Shown here in pieces: positions 16,474-25,384 of a DNA stretch of 64,000 bases. Origin of the DNA: Halopseudomonas pelagia CL-AP6 (GTDB lineage Bacteria > Pseudomonadota > Gammaproteobacteria > Pseudomonadales > Pseudomonadaceae); NCBI RefSeq assembly GCF_000410875.1, contig NZ_AROI01000026.1:62001-126000 (forward strand). The letters run 5' to 3'. The notes under the pieces are model-generated. The model had not been told where the DNA came from and made no database searches. It saw nothing but the letters and a program-made list of their open reading frames with translations. Made by a program: the position numbers and the translations under genes. Every line of letters starts with the position of its first letter. Positions within the stretch are counted from its first letter, which is position 1.

Positions 16474-18486
16474 ATGCCACAGTCTGTTCGCCGTGATACC
16501 ACCGATGACCCATACGCTTGGCTTGAGCAGCGAGACAATCCTGAAGTGTTGGCGTTTCTTGCGGAAGAAAATCAAGCTACCGAAGCCTGGCTGGCCACCC
16601 ATAGCGACCTGCGTGAAACGCTCTTCCAGGAGATTCGTGGGCGCATTCGTGAAACCGATTTGTCTTTGCCTGGTGTGTGGGGTCCGTGGCTGTATTACCA
16701 ACGCACTGAAGCGGGTGACGAATATCCGCGATATTACCGGTGTGTGCGGCCAGTTAACGATTCCCTTGAAATAGACCCGTCCAGCGAAGCACTACTACTG
16801 GACCTTAATGCCCTTGCCGGTGCCGATTTTCTGCAGTTGGGCGATTATGCCATCAGCCCAGACCATCAATCACTGGCATATAGCCTGGACCGTCAAGGCG
16901 ACGAGACCTATACCCTGTACTTGAAGGATCTGCGCAGCGGCCTGGTCACCGAATTACCCCTGGAGAATGCCGACGGTAGCCTTGTCTGGGCGCAGGATAG
17001 CCAACATCTGTTTGCCATCAGCATGGACGACACTTCGCGCCCGGCTTACCTATGGCGCCTGAAAGCCGGCTCCGAGCCGGTACATCTGTTCCATGAAGAA
17101 GATCAACGCTTCTATCTGCATGCCTATCGCAGTAGTTCCGAGCAGTGGATCATGCTGGCCAGCTCCAGCAAGAACACCAGCGAAGTGCGACTACTGCCCG
17201 CGAACCAGCCCACCGGCCCATGGCAACTGATCGAGCCCCGCCAGGCGGGGCATGAATACCATGTGGATCACGGCCCAGAGGGTCTGGTCATCCGCAGCAA
17301 TGCCACAGGCGAGAACTTTGCGCTGTTCAAAGCAGACCCAACTCGGCCGGCGCAAGCCCATTGGCAGTCAATTGCCCAACTGGATCCGCAGCGCACGCTT
17401 GAAGACTTCAGTGTGCAACAGGCGGGGCTCCTGCTGCATTACCGCGACCAAGGGTTGATTACCCTGGAGGTCAAACCCAGCGCATCGGCCTGCTACCAGG
17501 TAGCAATGCCTGACGCCGTCTACAGTCTGCACGTCCAAGGGGGGGAGGAATACGCCAGCCCTTACATCCGCCTGCGTTACGAATCACTGAACCGCCCGGC
17601 CGAGGTCAGAGCGCTGCATATTGCTAGTGGTGAGCAGCATATCCTCAAGCGGACACCGGTAGAAGGCCTGTTCAATCCCGAAGATTATCAGGTGACCCGC
17701 GAATGGGCCGTTGCCAAGGACGGCAGCCGTATCCCCATCAGCCTGGTCGCGGCGCGCAACAGCAGTGGTGCCCCTGCACCGCTATACCTGTATGGTTATG
17801 GCGCCTACGGGGCCAGCATGGACCCCTGGTTTTCCCATGCGCGACTCTCGCTCCTCGAGCGTGGCTGGGTTTTTGCGATTGCCCACGTACGCGGCGGCGC
17901 TGATCTCGGCGAAGCCTGGTATCAAGCAGGCAAACTGGAGCACAAGAGCAATACCTTCAGTGATTTTATCGCCTGCGCCGAACACCTTGTTGAACTCAAA
18001 CTGACCTCTCCTGCACAGCTGGTGGTGGCCGGCGGCAGCGCCGGTGGCTTGCTGATTGGCAATGTGATCAACCAGCGTCCAGAGCTGTTCGCGGCCGCAG
18101 TGGCTGATGTGCCCTTCGTGGATGTATTCAACACCATGAACAATCCGGAATTGCCGCTGACCATCGGCGAATACGAAGAATGGGGCGACATGAACGATCC
18201 CGAAGTCGCCGAACGGCTTCGTGGCTATGCGCCCTACGAACAGGTGCGTGCTCAGGACTACCCGGCGCTGTTTGTTACTGCGGGTTATCACGACATGCGC
18301 GTACAGTACTGGGAAGCGGCCAAGTGGGTTGCCAAACTGCGGCACTGCAAGACCGACTCCCGACCTTTATTGCTGCGCACGCAGATGAGCGCAGGGCATG
18401 GCGGTGCCAGCGGGCGCTATCAGGCGATTCGCGAGCTGGCCGAGGAATACAGCTTTCTGCTGGCAGTGATTCCTGCCAAGGACTGA
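16474..18486 (+). CDS. ptrB: Oligopeptidase B (S9 family)
   Basis: A 670-aa cytoplasmic serine peptidase of the prolyl oligopeptidase clan. Oligopeptidase B cleaves short peptides after basic residues. An N-terminal beta-propeller (about residues 60-400) is followed by the alpha/beta hydrolase domain, with nucleophile Ser522 in GGSAGG, acid Asp607 in GYHDMRVQYW and His642 in AGHGGASGR. The LYGYGAYGASMDPWFS and HVRGGADLG segments are diagnostic of this branch. The ATG at 16474 has GGGAG upstream. A strong inverted repeat follows the stop codon. The substrate preference for Lys/Arg is from the family, not read here. Confidence 0.92.
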   Translation: MPQSVRRDTTDDPYAWLEQRDNPEVLAFLAEENQATEAWLATHSDLRETLFQEIRGRIRETDLSLPGVWGPWLYYQRTEAGDEYPRYYRCVRPVNDSLEIDPSSEALLLDLNALAGADFLQLGDYAISPDHQSLAYSLDRQGDETYTLYLKDLRSGLVTELPLENADGSLVWAQDSQHLFAISMDDTSRPAYLWRLKAGSEPVHLFHEEDQRFYLHAYRSSSEQWIMLASSSKNTSEVRLLPANQPTGPWQLIEPRQAGHEYHVDHGPEGLVIRSNATGENFALFKADPTRPAQAHWQSIAQLDPQRTLEDFSVQQAGLLLHYRDQGLITLEVKPSASACYQVAMPDAVYSLHVQGGEEYASPYIRLRYESLNRPAEVRALHIASGEQHILKRTPVEGLFNPEDYQVTREWAVAKDGSRIPISLVAARNSSGAPAPLYLYGYGAYGASMDPWFSHARLSLLERGWVFAIAHVRGGADLGEAWYQAGKLEHKSNTFSDFIACAEHLVELKLTSPAQLVVAGGSAGGLLIGNVINQRPELFAAAVADVPFVDVFNTMNNPELPLTIGEYEEWGDMNDPEVAERLRGYAPYEQVRAQDYPALFVTAGYHDMRVQYWEAAKWVAKLRHCKTDSRPLLLRTQMSAGHGGASGRYQAIRELAEEYSFLLAVIPAKD

Positions 18487-18509
18487 ACCGCCCTATCCTC
18501 CCTGTCGTC

Positions 18510-18549
18510 GTCCCTGTCCCTGCCGCTCATAAGCAACAGGGACAGGGAC
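18510..18549. terminator. 13-bp inverted repeat between convergent ptrB and the RND pump gene
   Basis: Perfect arms GTCCCTGTCCCTG and CAGGGACAGGGAC enclose a 14-nt loop. The location between two converging genes suggests a two-way terminator, but neither side has a T run. Confidence 0.55.
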
Positions 18550-18560
18550 AACAGTACAAC

Positions 18561-21500
18561 TTACTCGGCGCGCTTAAAGCCGCGCTGCTCCAGCAACATG
18601 TAGAACACCGGCACGAAGATCAACGCTAGGGTACTGGCCGCGATCATCCCACCGACCACCACCGTACCGATCTCCTGACGACTTACCGCGCCTGCTCCGC
18701 TACTGATGGCCAGCGGCAAACTGCCGATGATAAACGTCAGGGCGGTCATCATGATTGCGCGGAAACGCTGGCGTGCGGCGGTCAGGGCCGAGTCATAAGG
18801 TGACATGCCTTCCTTACGATTCTGCGCCGCAAACTCGACGATCAGAATGGCGTTCTTGGCGGCGAGACCGATCAGTACCAGTAAGCCGACCTGAAAGTAG
18901 ATGTCGTTCGGGAAGCCGCGCAACAACGAGGCCACGACCGCACCGAATACGCCGAAGGGAATCGCTGTGGCAACCGCCAGCGGCAAACTCCAGCGCTCGT
19001 ACTGCGCCGACAGGATCAGAAACACCATGAGGATACCCATGCCGAACGCCAGCGCCCCTGAAGAAGCCGAGTCCAACAGCTGGTAGGCTTCACCGACCCA
19101 ACCCAACTGTGCTTCAGGAGCCAGCACCTCGGCACCCACTTCCCGCAGGGCCGCCAGCGCAGCAGCCGTGTTGTAACCCGGCGCTGGGTCAGCGGTCACC
19201 TTGGTCGCGGGGTACAAATTGAAGCGGCTTACCGCATCAACACCCTGAGTACGCTCCAGGGTTACCACGTTGTTCAAGGACACCAGCTCACCCGTACCCG
19301 AGCGCACGAACACTCTGCGCAAGTCATCCGGATGGCTACGGAACTCACCCTCGGACTGCAGGTTGACCTGCCAATTACGACCCTGCAAGGTAAAATCGTT
19401 GACGTACAGCGCGCCAAAGGTGCTGCGCATGGCGGTAAATATCTCGTTAATCGGAACGCCCATGGCTTTGGCCTTGTCCCAATCCACTTGCGCCTGGTAA
19501 CGCGGCACACCCACGTCCAAAGCGGCGCGCACGTTAGTCAGCTCAGGGCGTTCACTGGCCGCGCCAATCAGCCGATCAGCTTGCGCTTTGAGCTTGAGCG
19601 GATCGCTCTCACCGCGCAGTTGCAGGTAACCTTCCACACCGCCGGTCAGCGACAGGCCGTTGATGGGTGGCGGCACGAAGGCCATGACGTTGGCTTCCTG
19701 AATCTCCGCACCCAGACCAACAATCCGGTTTGCCATTCCCTGAGCACTTTGCTCGAACGCGGTGCGATCATCCCAATCGATCAGCGTGACGAAGGCCACG
19801 CCCATATTGGTCCGCAGCCCGCGATTCATAATGTCGAAGCCAGCAAAGCTGGTGATGCCCTTGATCTCGTCCATGTCAACGATCTGCTGGCTCAACTCCT
19901 CCCGCACTGCTTCCGTGCGCTCCAACGAAGATACCGGAGGCAGTTGATAGACCGTCAGCAGGAAGCCCTGGTCCTCTTGCGGAACCAGACCGCTGGCCAT
20001 GCGATCGAGCAGAAACAAGGTGGATCCGATCAGCAGCAAAAACAGCACCAGAGTAATTTTGGCATGGTTGAGCATCCAGCCCACCAGACGCGTAAAGCCT
20101 TCAGTCAGACGGTCAAATCCATTGTTGAACCAGGCAAATTTCGGAGACGCCTCAGTTTCCTTCCGATCCAGCAACAGCGCGCACATCACTGGACTAAGCG
20201 TTAGCGCCACCACCCCGGAAATACCCACAGACACAGCGATAGTGATGGCGAACTGACGATACAGCTCACCACTGAGCCCGCCCAGAAATGACACCGGAGC
20301 AAATACCGCAATCAGCACCAGCGTGGAACCCACCACAGCGCCGGATACCTGCTTCATGGTCTTGCTCGCCGCTTCGTAGCTGGAGAGCCCCTCTTCCTTG
20401 ATCAGCCGTTCGGCATTCTCCATCACGATAATGGCGTTATCCACCACCACACCAATGGCCAGAATCAGCCCGAACAGGGTCAGCAGGTTGATGGAGAACC
20501 CCATCAGCATCATCCCGGCAAAAGTACCAATAAGCGATACCGGGATCGCCACCAGCGGAATCAGCGTGGCCTTGAGGTGCTGCAGGAACAGGAAGGTCAC
20601 CAGCACCACTAACGCCAGCGCCTGAATAAAGGTAATCAGCACCTCTTTGATCGAGACATCGATAAACAAGGTAGTGTCATAGGGAATATCGAAGCGCAAG
20701 TCGCCGGGGAAGCGTTGCGAAATGCGCTCCATTGCCCGACGCACCTCTTCTGCGGTGTCCAGCGCATTGGCCCCAGGCTGCAGATAGATACCCAAAGGCA
20801 CCGCATTCTTGGCATTGAAGGTCGCACTGAAGTCGTAGTTTTGTGCGCCCAGCTCGGCGCGCGCCACTTCCCCCAGTCGTAGCGTACGTCCGTCAGAATC
20901 GCTACGCAGAATGATCTGCTCGAACTCTTCCGGGGTGGACATCCGCCCAGGCGTGCTGACACTGAAGGTAAAGGCTTGCCCCTTAGGTGCCGGGTTAGCG
21001 CCGATCCGGCCGGCAGAAAACTGTGCATTCTGCTCGCGAAGGGCAGTGGCCACATCGCTTGGCGTCAGGTCGTAATCAGCCAGTTTATCGGGCCTCAACC
21101 AGATGCGCATGGAGTAGTCCTGCGCACCGAACAGCCGCGCGTCGCCGACACCCGGCAGCCGCACCAGCTCATCCAGCACGTTGAGAAGCGCATAGTTGCT
21201 GATCTCCAATACGCCCATTTGTTCGGTTTCAGATGAAAGCGCCACCACCTGCAGGATGGATGTTGAGCGTGCCTGCACCACTACACCAAGATCGCGTACC
21301 TCCTGCGGCAGTTTTGCGGTGGCCTTTTGTACCCGATTGTTAACGTCGATAGTTGCCTGGTCCGGGTCGGTGCCAATGCGGAAATACACGGTCAGTTGCA
21401 TGTTTCCAGAGTCAGCACTGAAGGACTCCATATACAGCATGTCATCGACACCATTAATGGCTTGCTCCAACGGCGCAGACACTGCGTCGGCAATCACCTG

Positions 21501-21662
21501 CGAACTGGCTCCTGGGTAGCGGGCCTCGACTACAATCTGCGGCGGCACCACATTGGGGTACTGCTCAATCGGCAATTGATAAAGCGAAGTACCACCGGCA
21601 ATCAGAATCAGGATCGACAGCACCGTCGAAAAGATCGGACGATCAATAAAAAACTGCAGCAT
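18561..21662 (-). CDS. RND efflux pump permease (HAE1 family)
   Basis: A 1033-aa inner-membrane drug/proton antiporter of the AcrB/MexB type, with 12 membrane helices and two large periplasmic loops. The N-terminus is MLQFFIDRPIFSTVLSILIL. The TM4 proton-relay motif reads AIGVVVDNAIIVMEN: Asp408 is followed by Asn409, where AcrB has the Asp407-Asp408 pair. The TM10 lysine is kept (GLAAKNAILIVEF), as is the TM11 arginine (RFRAIMMT). It lies four bases after the adaptor gene, whose end supplies the ribosome site GAGGAG. No outer-membrane factor is encoded, so a shared OprM/TolC-type channel is expected. Substrates unknown. Confidence 0.93.
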   Translation of the reverse strand: MLQFFIDRPIFSTVLSILILIAGGTSLYQLPIEQYPNVVPPQIVVEARYPGASSQVIADAVSAPLEQAINGVDDMLYMESFSADSGNMQLTVYFRIGTDPDQATIDVNNRVQKATAKLPQEVRDLGVVVQARSTSILQVVALSSETEQMGVLEISNYALLNVLDELVRLPGVGDARLFGAQDYSMRIWLRPDKLADYDLTPSDVATALREQNAQFSAGRIGANPAPKGQAFTFSVSTPGRMSTPEEFEQIILRSDSDGRTLRLGEVARAELGAQNYDFSATFNAKNAVPLGIYLQPGANALDTAEEVRRAMERISQRFPGDLRFDIPYDTTLFIDVSIKEVLITFIQALALVVLVTFLFLQHLKATLIPLVAIPVSLIGTFAGMMLMGFSINLLTLFGLILAIGVVVDNAIIVMENAERLIKEEGLSSYEAASKTMKQVSGAVVGSTLVLIAVFAPVSFLGGLSGELYRQFAITIAVSVGISGVVALTLSPVMCALLLDRKETEASPKFAWFNNGFDRLTEGFTRLVGWMLNHAKITLVLFLLLIGSTLFLLDRMASGLVPQEDQGFLLTVYQLPPVSSLERTEAVREELSQQIVDMDEIKGITSFAGFDIMNRGLRTNMGVAFVTLIDWDDRTAFEQSAQGMANRIVGLGAEIQEANVMAFVPPPINGLSLTGGVEGYLQLRGESDPLKLKAQADRLIGAASERPELTNVRAALDVGVPRYQAQVDWDKAKAMGVPINEIFTAMRSTFGALYVNDFTLQGRNWQVNLQSEGEFRSHPDDLRRVFVRSGTGELVSLNNVVTLERTQGVDAVSRFNLYPATKVTADPAPGYNTAAALAALREVGAEVLAPEAQLGWVGEAYQLLDSASSGALAFGMGILMVFLILSAQYERWSLPLAVATAIPFGVFGAVVASLLRGFPNDIYFQVGLLVLIGLAAKNAILIVEFAAQNRKEGMSPYDSALTAARQRFRAIMMTALTFIIGSLPLAISSGAGAVSRQEIGTVVVGGMIAASTLALIFVPVFYMLLEQRGFKRAE

Positions 21663-21666
21663 GCCC

Positions 21667-22845
21667 TTACTCCTCGGCGTCGTCGAATGCAGCGCGTTGC
21701 CCTGTTTGCGGGTCGACTACCCGTACCTTGGCCCCCCCGCGCAGACCCACCTGGCCATTGACAACTACCCGATCACCTGGCTCGAGCCCCTCAAGGATGA
21801 TTTGCCGTTCGCCGAGAATCTCACCCAGTTTTACTTTGCGCACTTCTATCTCGGAGGCGTCATTGACGACCAGCACCTGCGGACCCTCACCGCTGGCACC
21901 GACCGCCTCGGACGGCAGCAATATCTGATCACTGAAGTGCTTGAGAACCAGCCGGATGCGCACAAACTGCCCCGGTATAAGCTGTCTGTCAGGATTATCA
22001 AATACCGCCCTTAGGGTGATGCTGCCGGTCGCGTTATCAATACTGCTCGAAGTGAAATCAATCTTGCCGGTGAGTGGATACTCAGCGCCATCGGCCATCA
22101 ACAGGGTGACAGCACCATTTAGCTTATCGTCTTCGATCTGCGCCGCGCGCTGCATAGCCGCGTCGCGCTCCGGCAAGGCAAAAAGCACATGCACCGGGTC
22201 CTGCTTGACCAGCGTGGTCAGGAGCGCGCCCACCGCCAGTACACTCCCTTCCGGCACGACCTCAAGGCTAGCGCTGCCGGCCATTGGTGCCCGTACATTG
22301 GTGTAGGACAGGTTCAGTTTGGCCTCGTCCAGACGCGCATCAGCCTCATCCAGACCCGCACGGGCGAAGTCGAGCTGGGATTCGGTACGGTCGCGTTCGC
22401 TGGCACTCAATGCGCCTCGCTCAAACAACTGTTTGGCGCGCTCCCACTCCCGCTCCGCCTGCTTGACTCCCGCAATGGCATTATTCTTCGCCGCTTCGGC
22501 CTGTTTTACCAACACCTGCATCGACTCGGGAACGATGCGAAACAGAATGTCGCCCTCCTCCACGTCGGCACCCTCGACATACACGCGCTCCTGCAACTCA
22601 CCTGAAATACGCGCTCTGACCTCGACTTCCCGAGCGCCACGCACGCGTGCCGGATACTCCTGAATCAGGTCGGCGTTCGAGCGAGCGACCTCTTGTACAG
22701 TTACCATGGGCGGGGTTTTTTCTGCAGACACCGCGTTATCATCACTGCCGCAAGCCGATACCAGACCTGCCGCTGCCAGCAGAGAAAACGCACGAAGCCA
22801 CGGCGCGACTACAGAATTACGGTAGGGGAAACGGGAGGTTTGCAT
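21667..22845 (-). CDS. RND efflux periplasmic adaptor lipoprotein
   Basis: Membrane-fusion protein of 392 aa from the chosen start. The ATG at 22845 (MQTSRFPYRNSVV) is followed by a lipoprotein signal: hydrophobic AFSLLAAAGLVSACG with lipobox LVSAC and Cys32. After it come the barrel-sandwich segment (VEVRARISGELQERVYVEGADVEEG), an alpha-hairpin coiled coil (EREWERAKQLFERGALSASE) and the beta-barrel with PIVAL-like VRAPMAGSASLEVVPEGSVLAVG. It bridges the permease and an outer-membrane channel. An open frame extends upstream by 53 codons but has no ribosome site and no signal sequence. It is the second gene of the TetR-adaptor-permease operon. Confidence 0.92.
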   Translation of the reverse strand: MQTSRFPYRNSVVAPWLRAFSLLAAAGLVSACGSDDNAVSAEKTPPMVTVQEVARSNADLIQEYPARVRGAREVEVRARISGELQERVYVEGADVEEGDILFRIVPESMQVLVKQAEAAKNNAIAGVKQAEREWERAKQLFERGALSASERDRTESQLDFARAGLDEADARLDEAKLNLSYTNVRAPMAGSASLEVVPEGSVLAVGALLTTLVKQDPVHVLFALPERDAAMQRAAQIEDDKLNGAVTLLMADGAEYPLTGKIDFTSSSIDNATGSITLRAVFDNPDRQLIPGQFVRIRLVLKHFSDQILLPSEAVGASGEGPQVLVVNDASEIEVRKVKLGEILGERQIILEGLEPGDRVVVNGQVGLRGGAKVRVVDPQTGQRAAFDDAEE

Positions 22846-22948
22846 AGACTTCAATCGCTCGAAAATAGGGAAAGAAATGCCCGGGCCGGTGCCCGCGCAG
22901 AAAAACAAGGATGTTGCGCGTGTGCTGCCTGTGTTGTTGCGTACGTCG

Positions 22949-23605
22949 TCAAGCATGGCCGTCAGTTGTCTGTGCCTGCTCGTCAGAGGCACGCAAAATG
23001 CCATGCAAAAGCGTATTCAGCAGCTCGTCTGCCATGAGCACCAACGAGCTGTTGCGTCCTGAAATCCGATTAAGCAGCACACTGCCGTAAGCCAGATTAC
23101 TCATGAAATTCAATATCTGTTCGGGATCATTAACTCGACAACGCCCGCTATCGATCAACTGTTGGTACACATTCAACCAAGTCGTACGGCGCAGGTCCGA
23201 ATAGACAAAATAACGCGGTTTACTGACCTTGCCGAACTCGGCGCATTCGTGAACGAAGAGCTCAATAGCTTCAGGATGATGTTGAAAAAACGCCATATAG
23301 GTCTTGAAGCCCTGCTTTAGGTGCTCAAGAGGATCCTCAATGCCAATGACCGCAGTATCCACCTGGCTGATCAGTCGCAGCATCACGTCGTCGACTGCCG
23401 CCTGAAACAACTCATCCTTGGTAGGATAAAACCGATACACGGTGCCCTTGCCAACGCCGGCCAGGTCGGCGATCTGCTGCACATCGGTACAGCGAAAGCC
23501 CTGCTCAGCGAAGACCTTGATTGCTGCACAGAGAATCTCCTCACAACGCTCAGCGGGAGGCTTGCGCAAGCGCTTGGAATGGCATTCATGGGTATCAATA
23601 GGCAT
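22949..23605 (-). CDS. TetR-family repressor of the RND operon
   Basis: A 218-aa regulator with the N-terminal HTH at about residues 39-62 (CTDVQQIADLAGVGKGTVYRFYP), the TetR signature. Its C-terminal ligand domain resembles those of pump repressors. The start is the ATG at 23605 (MPIDTHECHSK); ten bases before it lies a perfect 22-bp palindrome that is almost surely its operator. All three genes (regulator, adaptor, permease) run the same way with gaps of 103 and 4 bp, so the regulator probably controls its own operon, a less common layout than the divergent one of mexR or ttgR. Inducer unknown. Confidence 0.88.
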   Translation of the reverse strand: MPIDTHECHSKRLRKPPAERCEEILCAAIKVFAEQGFRCTDVQQIADLAGVGKGTVYRFYPTKDELFQAAVDDVMLRLISQVDTAVIGIEDPLEHLKQGFKTYMAFFQHHPEAIELFVHECAEFGKVSKPRYFVYSDLRRTTWLNVYQQLIDSGRCRVNDPEQILNFMSNLAYGSVLLNRISGRNSSLVLMADELLNTLLHGILRASDEQAQTTDGHA

Positions 23606-23614
23606 TGGCTGCTC

Positions 23615-23688
23615 ACGGACTGACGCGTCAGTCCGTATTAGAAAACACAAGGCAGCGCTAAACAACCCGCAGTGTAAAAAAACACTGC
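23615..23688 (-). promoter_or_regulatory. Operator and promoter of the TetR-RND operon
   Basis: A perfect 22-bp palindrome lies at 23615-23636; its core is GGACTGACG and CGTCAGTCC. On the minus strand a -10-like TAATAC at 23633-23638 runs into it, with TTGTTT or TTGTGT upstream as possible -35. A second inverted repeat (GCAGTGT and ACACTGC) lies at 23669-23688. The overlap of -10 and palindrome suits repression by steric block. Confidence 0.75.
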
Positions 23689-23762
23689 TGCCAGTTGTGT
23701 CGAAAACCAGAGGATTACTACGGAGAGTAAATGAAGGGAAAGCCAGCAGCTAGCCTGCCGAA

Positions 23763-23790
23763 CTGCCGGACAGCATTAGCTGTCCGGCAG
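23763..23790 (-). terminator. Hairpin downstream of putP
   Basis: A perfect 12-bp stem CTGCCGGACAGC-ATTA-GCTGTCCGGCAG begins seven bases after the putP stop on the minus strand. The sequence beyond is TTCGG with no T run. Likely a terminator or 3' stabilising hairpin. Confidence 0.6.
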
Positions 23791-23796
23791 TATTGC

Positions 23797-25272
23797 TCAG
23801 TAGCGGTTGGCTACATCATCGAAAGTTGCTTCGATAGTCGCTGAAGGCGGAGGGCTCAGCAGCGTAGCTACCACGATAGCGATGGTCGCCAGAATAACGC
23901 CAGGAATGATCTCGTACAGACCGATGGTATCGATTTGCTTGTACAGTACCACCGTCAAGCCACCAACAATAATCCCAGCTAATGCACCGTTTCGGTTCAT
24001 GCGCTTCCAGAACAGCGACAGAATCACCGCTGGACCAAAGGCGGCGCCGAAGCCAGCCCAGGCATAGGACACCAGACCCAGTACTGTGCTTTCCGGGTTG
24101 AAGGCGAACATCAAGGCTAGCAGCGCGATACCAACTACCGCAAAGCGACCAACCCAGACCAGCTCGGTCTGCGTGGCGTCACGGCGGAACAGCGCCTTGT
24201 AGAAGTCCTCCGCCAGGGCGGAAGACGACACCAGCAATTGGGAGTCGGCGGTGGACATGATCGCCGCCAACACTGCCGCCAACAGGATACCGGCCACAAT
24301 CGGATGCATCATTGCCTGAATCAGCGCCAGGAATACGGTCTCAGCATCGCCAATACCGCCTTCGCCGAGGAAGCCTATGCCTACCCAGCCTACCAGCAGC
24401 GCAGCGACCAGACAGATAGCCGTCCAGCCAACTGCGATACGGCGTGCGGTGGGCAGTGCAGCGTCATCACCAATCGCCTTGAAACGCGCAAGGATGTGCG
24501 GTTGACCGAAATAACCCAGGCCCCAGGCCAGCAGCGAAATGATCGCGACAAAGCCCAACGGATTGCCCTCAACATCATTGAAGAAGGTCAACAGTTCGGG
24601 ATTGCTGGCTTCCATCGCCGCCCTGGCCTCGTCCCAGCCGCCCATGGTGTTGAGCGCCATGATGGGAACAATCACCAGTGCTGCAGCCATTAGCAAGCCC
24701 TGGATGACATCGGTCCACGACACAGCGAGAAAGCCGCCGAAGAAAGTATAGGACACGATTACCAGGGTACCGACGACCACGGCAATCTCGTAGCTAAGCC
24801 CGAAGGTGCTTTCAAACAGCTTGCCTGCAGCAACCAGACCCGAGCTGGTATAAAAGAGGAAGAATAGCAGAATGAAAACGGCTGAAATTACGCGCAATGC
24901 GCGGCTTTTATCTTCGAAACGGAATTCGAAATAGGCCGGCAATGTCAGAGAATCGTTGACCGCATGCGAATACACCCGCAAACGGCGTGCGACAATCAGC
25001 CAGTTGAGCCAGGTACCTGCTAGCAGACCAGCGGCAATCCAGGTGGCTTCGTAACCGGCGGCAAATGCATAGCCGGGCAAACCCAGCAGCAGCCAGCCGC
25101 TCATATCCGAGGCGCCAGCTGACAAAGCAGCCGTGCCTGGGCCTAGTGAGCGTCCACCGAGAATATAGTCGGACAGGTTATTGGTTCGTTTGTAAGCGAT
25201 ATAGCCGAGGGCTAGCATCACCGCGATATAGACCGCAAAGGTCGCACTCACAATGCCTAGGTTATCAGTCAT
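23797..25272 (-). CDS. putP: Sodium/proline symporter
   Basis: PutP of the SSS family, 491 aa with about 13 membrane helices, importing L-proline with Na+ across the inner membrane. The N-terminus MTDNLGIVSATFAVYIAVM and the segments ILGGRSLGPGTAALSAGASDMSGW and TFFGGFLAVSWTDVIQG are typical; SAGASDMSGW carries the substrate and sodium-site region. It lies 112 bp downstream of putA on the same strand, so the pair supplies uptake and oxidation of proline. The 15-bp repeat GAACAG-TCC-CTGTTC at 25295-25309, 23 bp before the start codon, could be a regulatory site, and a hairpin after putA suggests putP can be transcribed separately. Confidence 0.94.
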   Translation of the reverse strand: MTDNLGIVSATFAVYIAVMLALGYIAYKRTNNLSDYILGGRSLGPGTAALSAGASDMSGWLLLGLPGYAFAAGYEATWIAAGLLAGTWLNWLIVARRLRVYSHAVNDSLTLPAYFEFRFEDKSRALRVISAVFILLFFLFYTSSGLVAAGKLFESTFGLSYEIAVVVGTLVIVSYTFFGGFLAVSWTDVIQGLLMAAALVIVPIMALNTMGGWDEARAAMEASNPELLTFFNDVEGNPLGFVAIISLLAWGLGYFGQPHILARFKAIGDDAALPTARRIAVGWTAICLVAALLVGWVGIGFLGEGGIGDAETVFLALIQAMMHPIVAGILLAAVLAAIMSTADSQLLVSSSALAEDFYKALFRRDATQTELVWVGRFAVVGIALLALMFAFNPESTVLGLVSYAWAGFGAAFGPAVILSLFWKRMNRNGALAGIIVGGLTVVLYKQIDTIGLYEIIPGVILATIAIVVATLLSPPPSATIEATFDDVANRY

Positions 25273-25294
25273 GGCCTTCTTCTCTCATTTTAGT

Positions 25295-25309
25295 GAACAG
25301 TCCCTGTTC
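25295..25309. promoter_or_regulatory. Inverted repeat upstream of putP
   Basis: GAACAG-TCC-CTGTTC is a perfect 6-bp inverted repeat 23 bp upstream of the putP start codon. No regulator is known to me for it; it may be an operator or an RNA hairpin near the ribosome site. Confidence 0.3.
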
Positions 25310-25355
25310 TGTTATTGGTATGGGGAAGTACTGATCAATTCCCTCTGTTCCATGA

Positions 25356-25375
25356 CGGCAGCCCGATGGCTGCCG
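25356..25375 (-). terminator. Hairpin downstream of putA
   Basis: CGGCAGCC-CGAT-GGCTGCCG is a perfect 8-bp stem ten bases after the putA stop on the minus strand. There is no T run, so function as a terminator is uncertain. Confidence 0.45.
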
Positions 25376-25384
25376 CGTTGTTGC

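Noticed and set aside
17782-18345. A 187-codon open frame on the minus strand inside ptrB
   Set aside because: Antisense to the catalytic domain of oligopeptidase B; low-complexity translation, no ribosome site and no family.
18510-18549. GTCCCTG repeats considered as part of a repeat array
   Set aside because: There is only one inverted pair between convergent genes; it reads as a hairpin and no array is present.
19332-20204. A 290-codon open frame on the plus strand inside the RND permease gene
   Set aside because: It is antisense to a clear permease gene, has no recognised domain, and reflects codon bias on the opposite strand.
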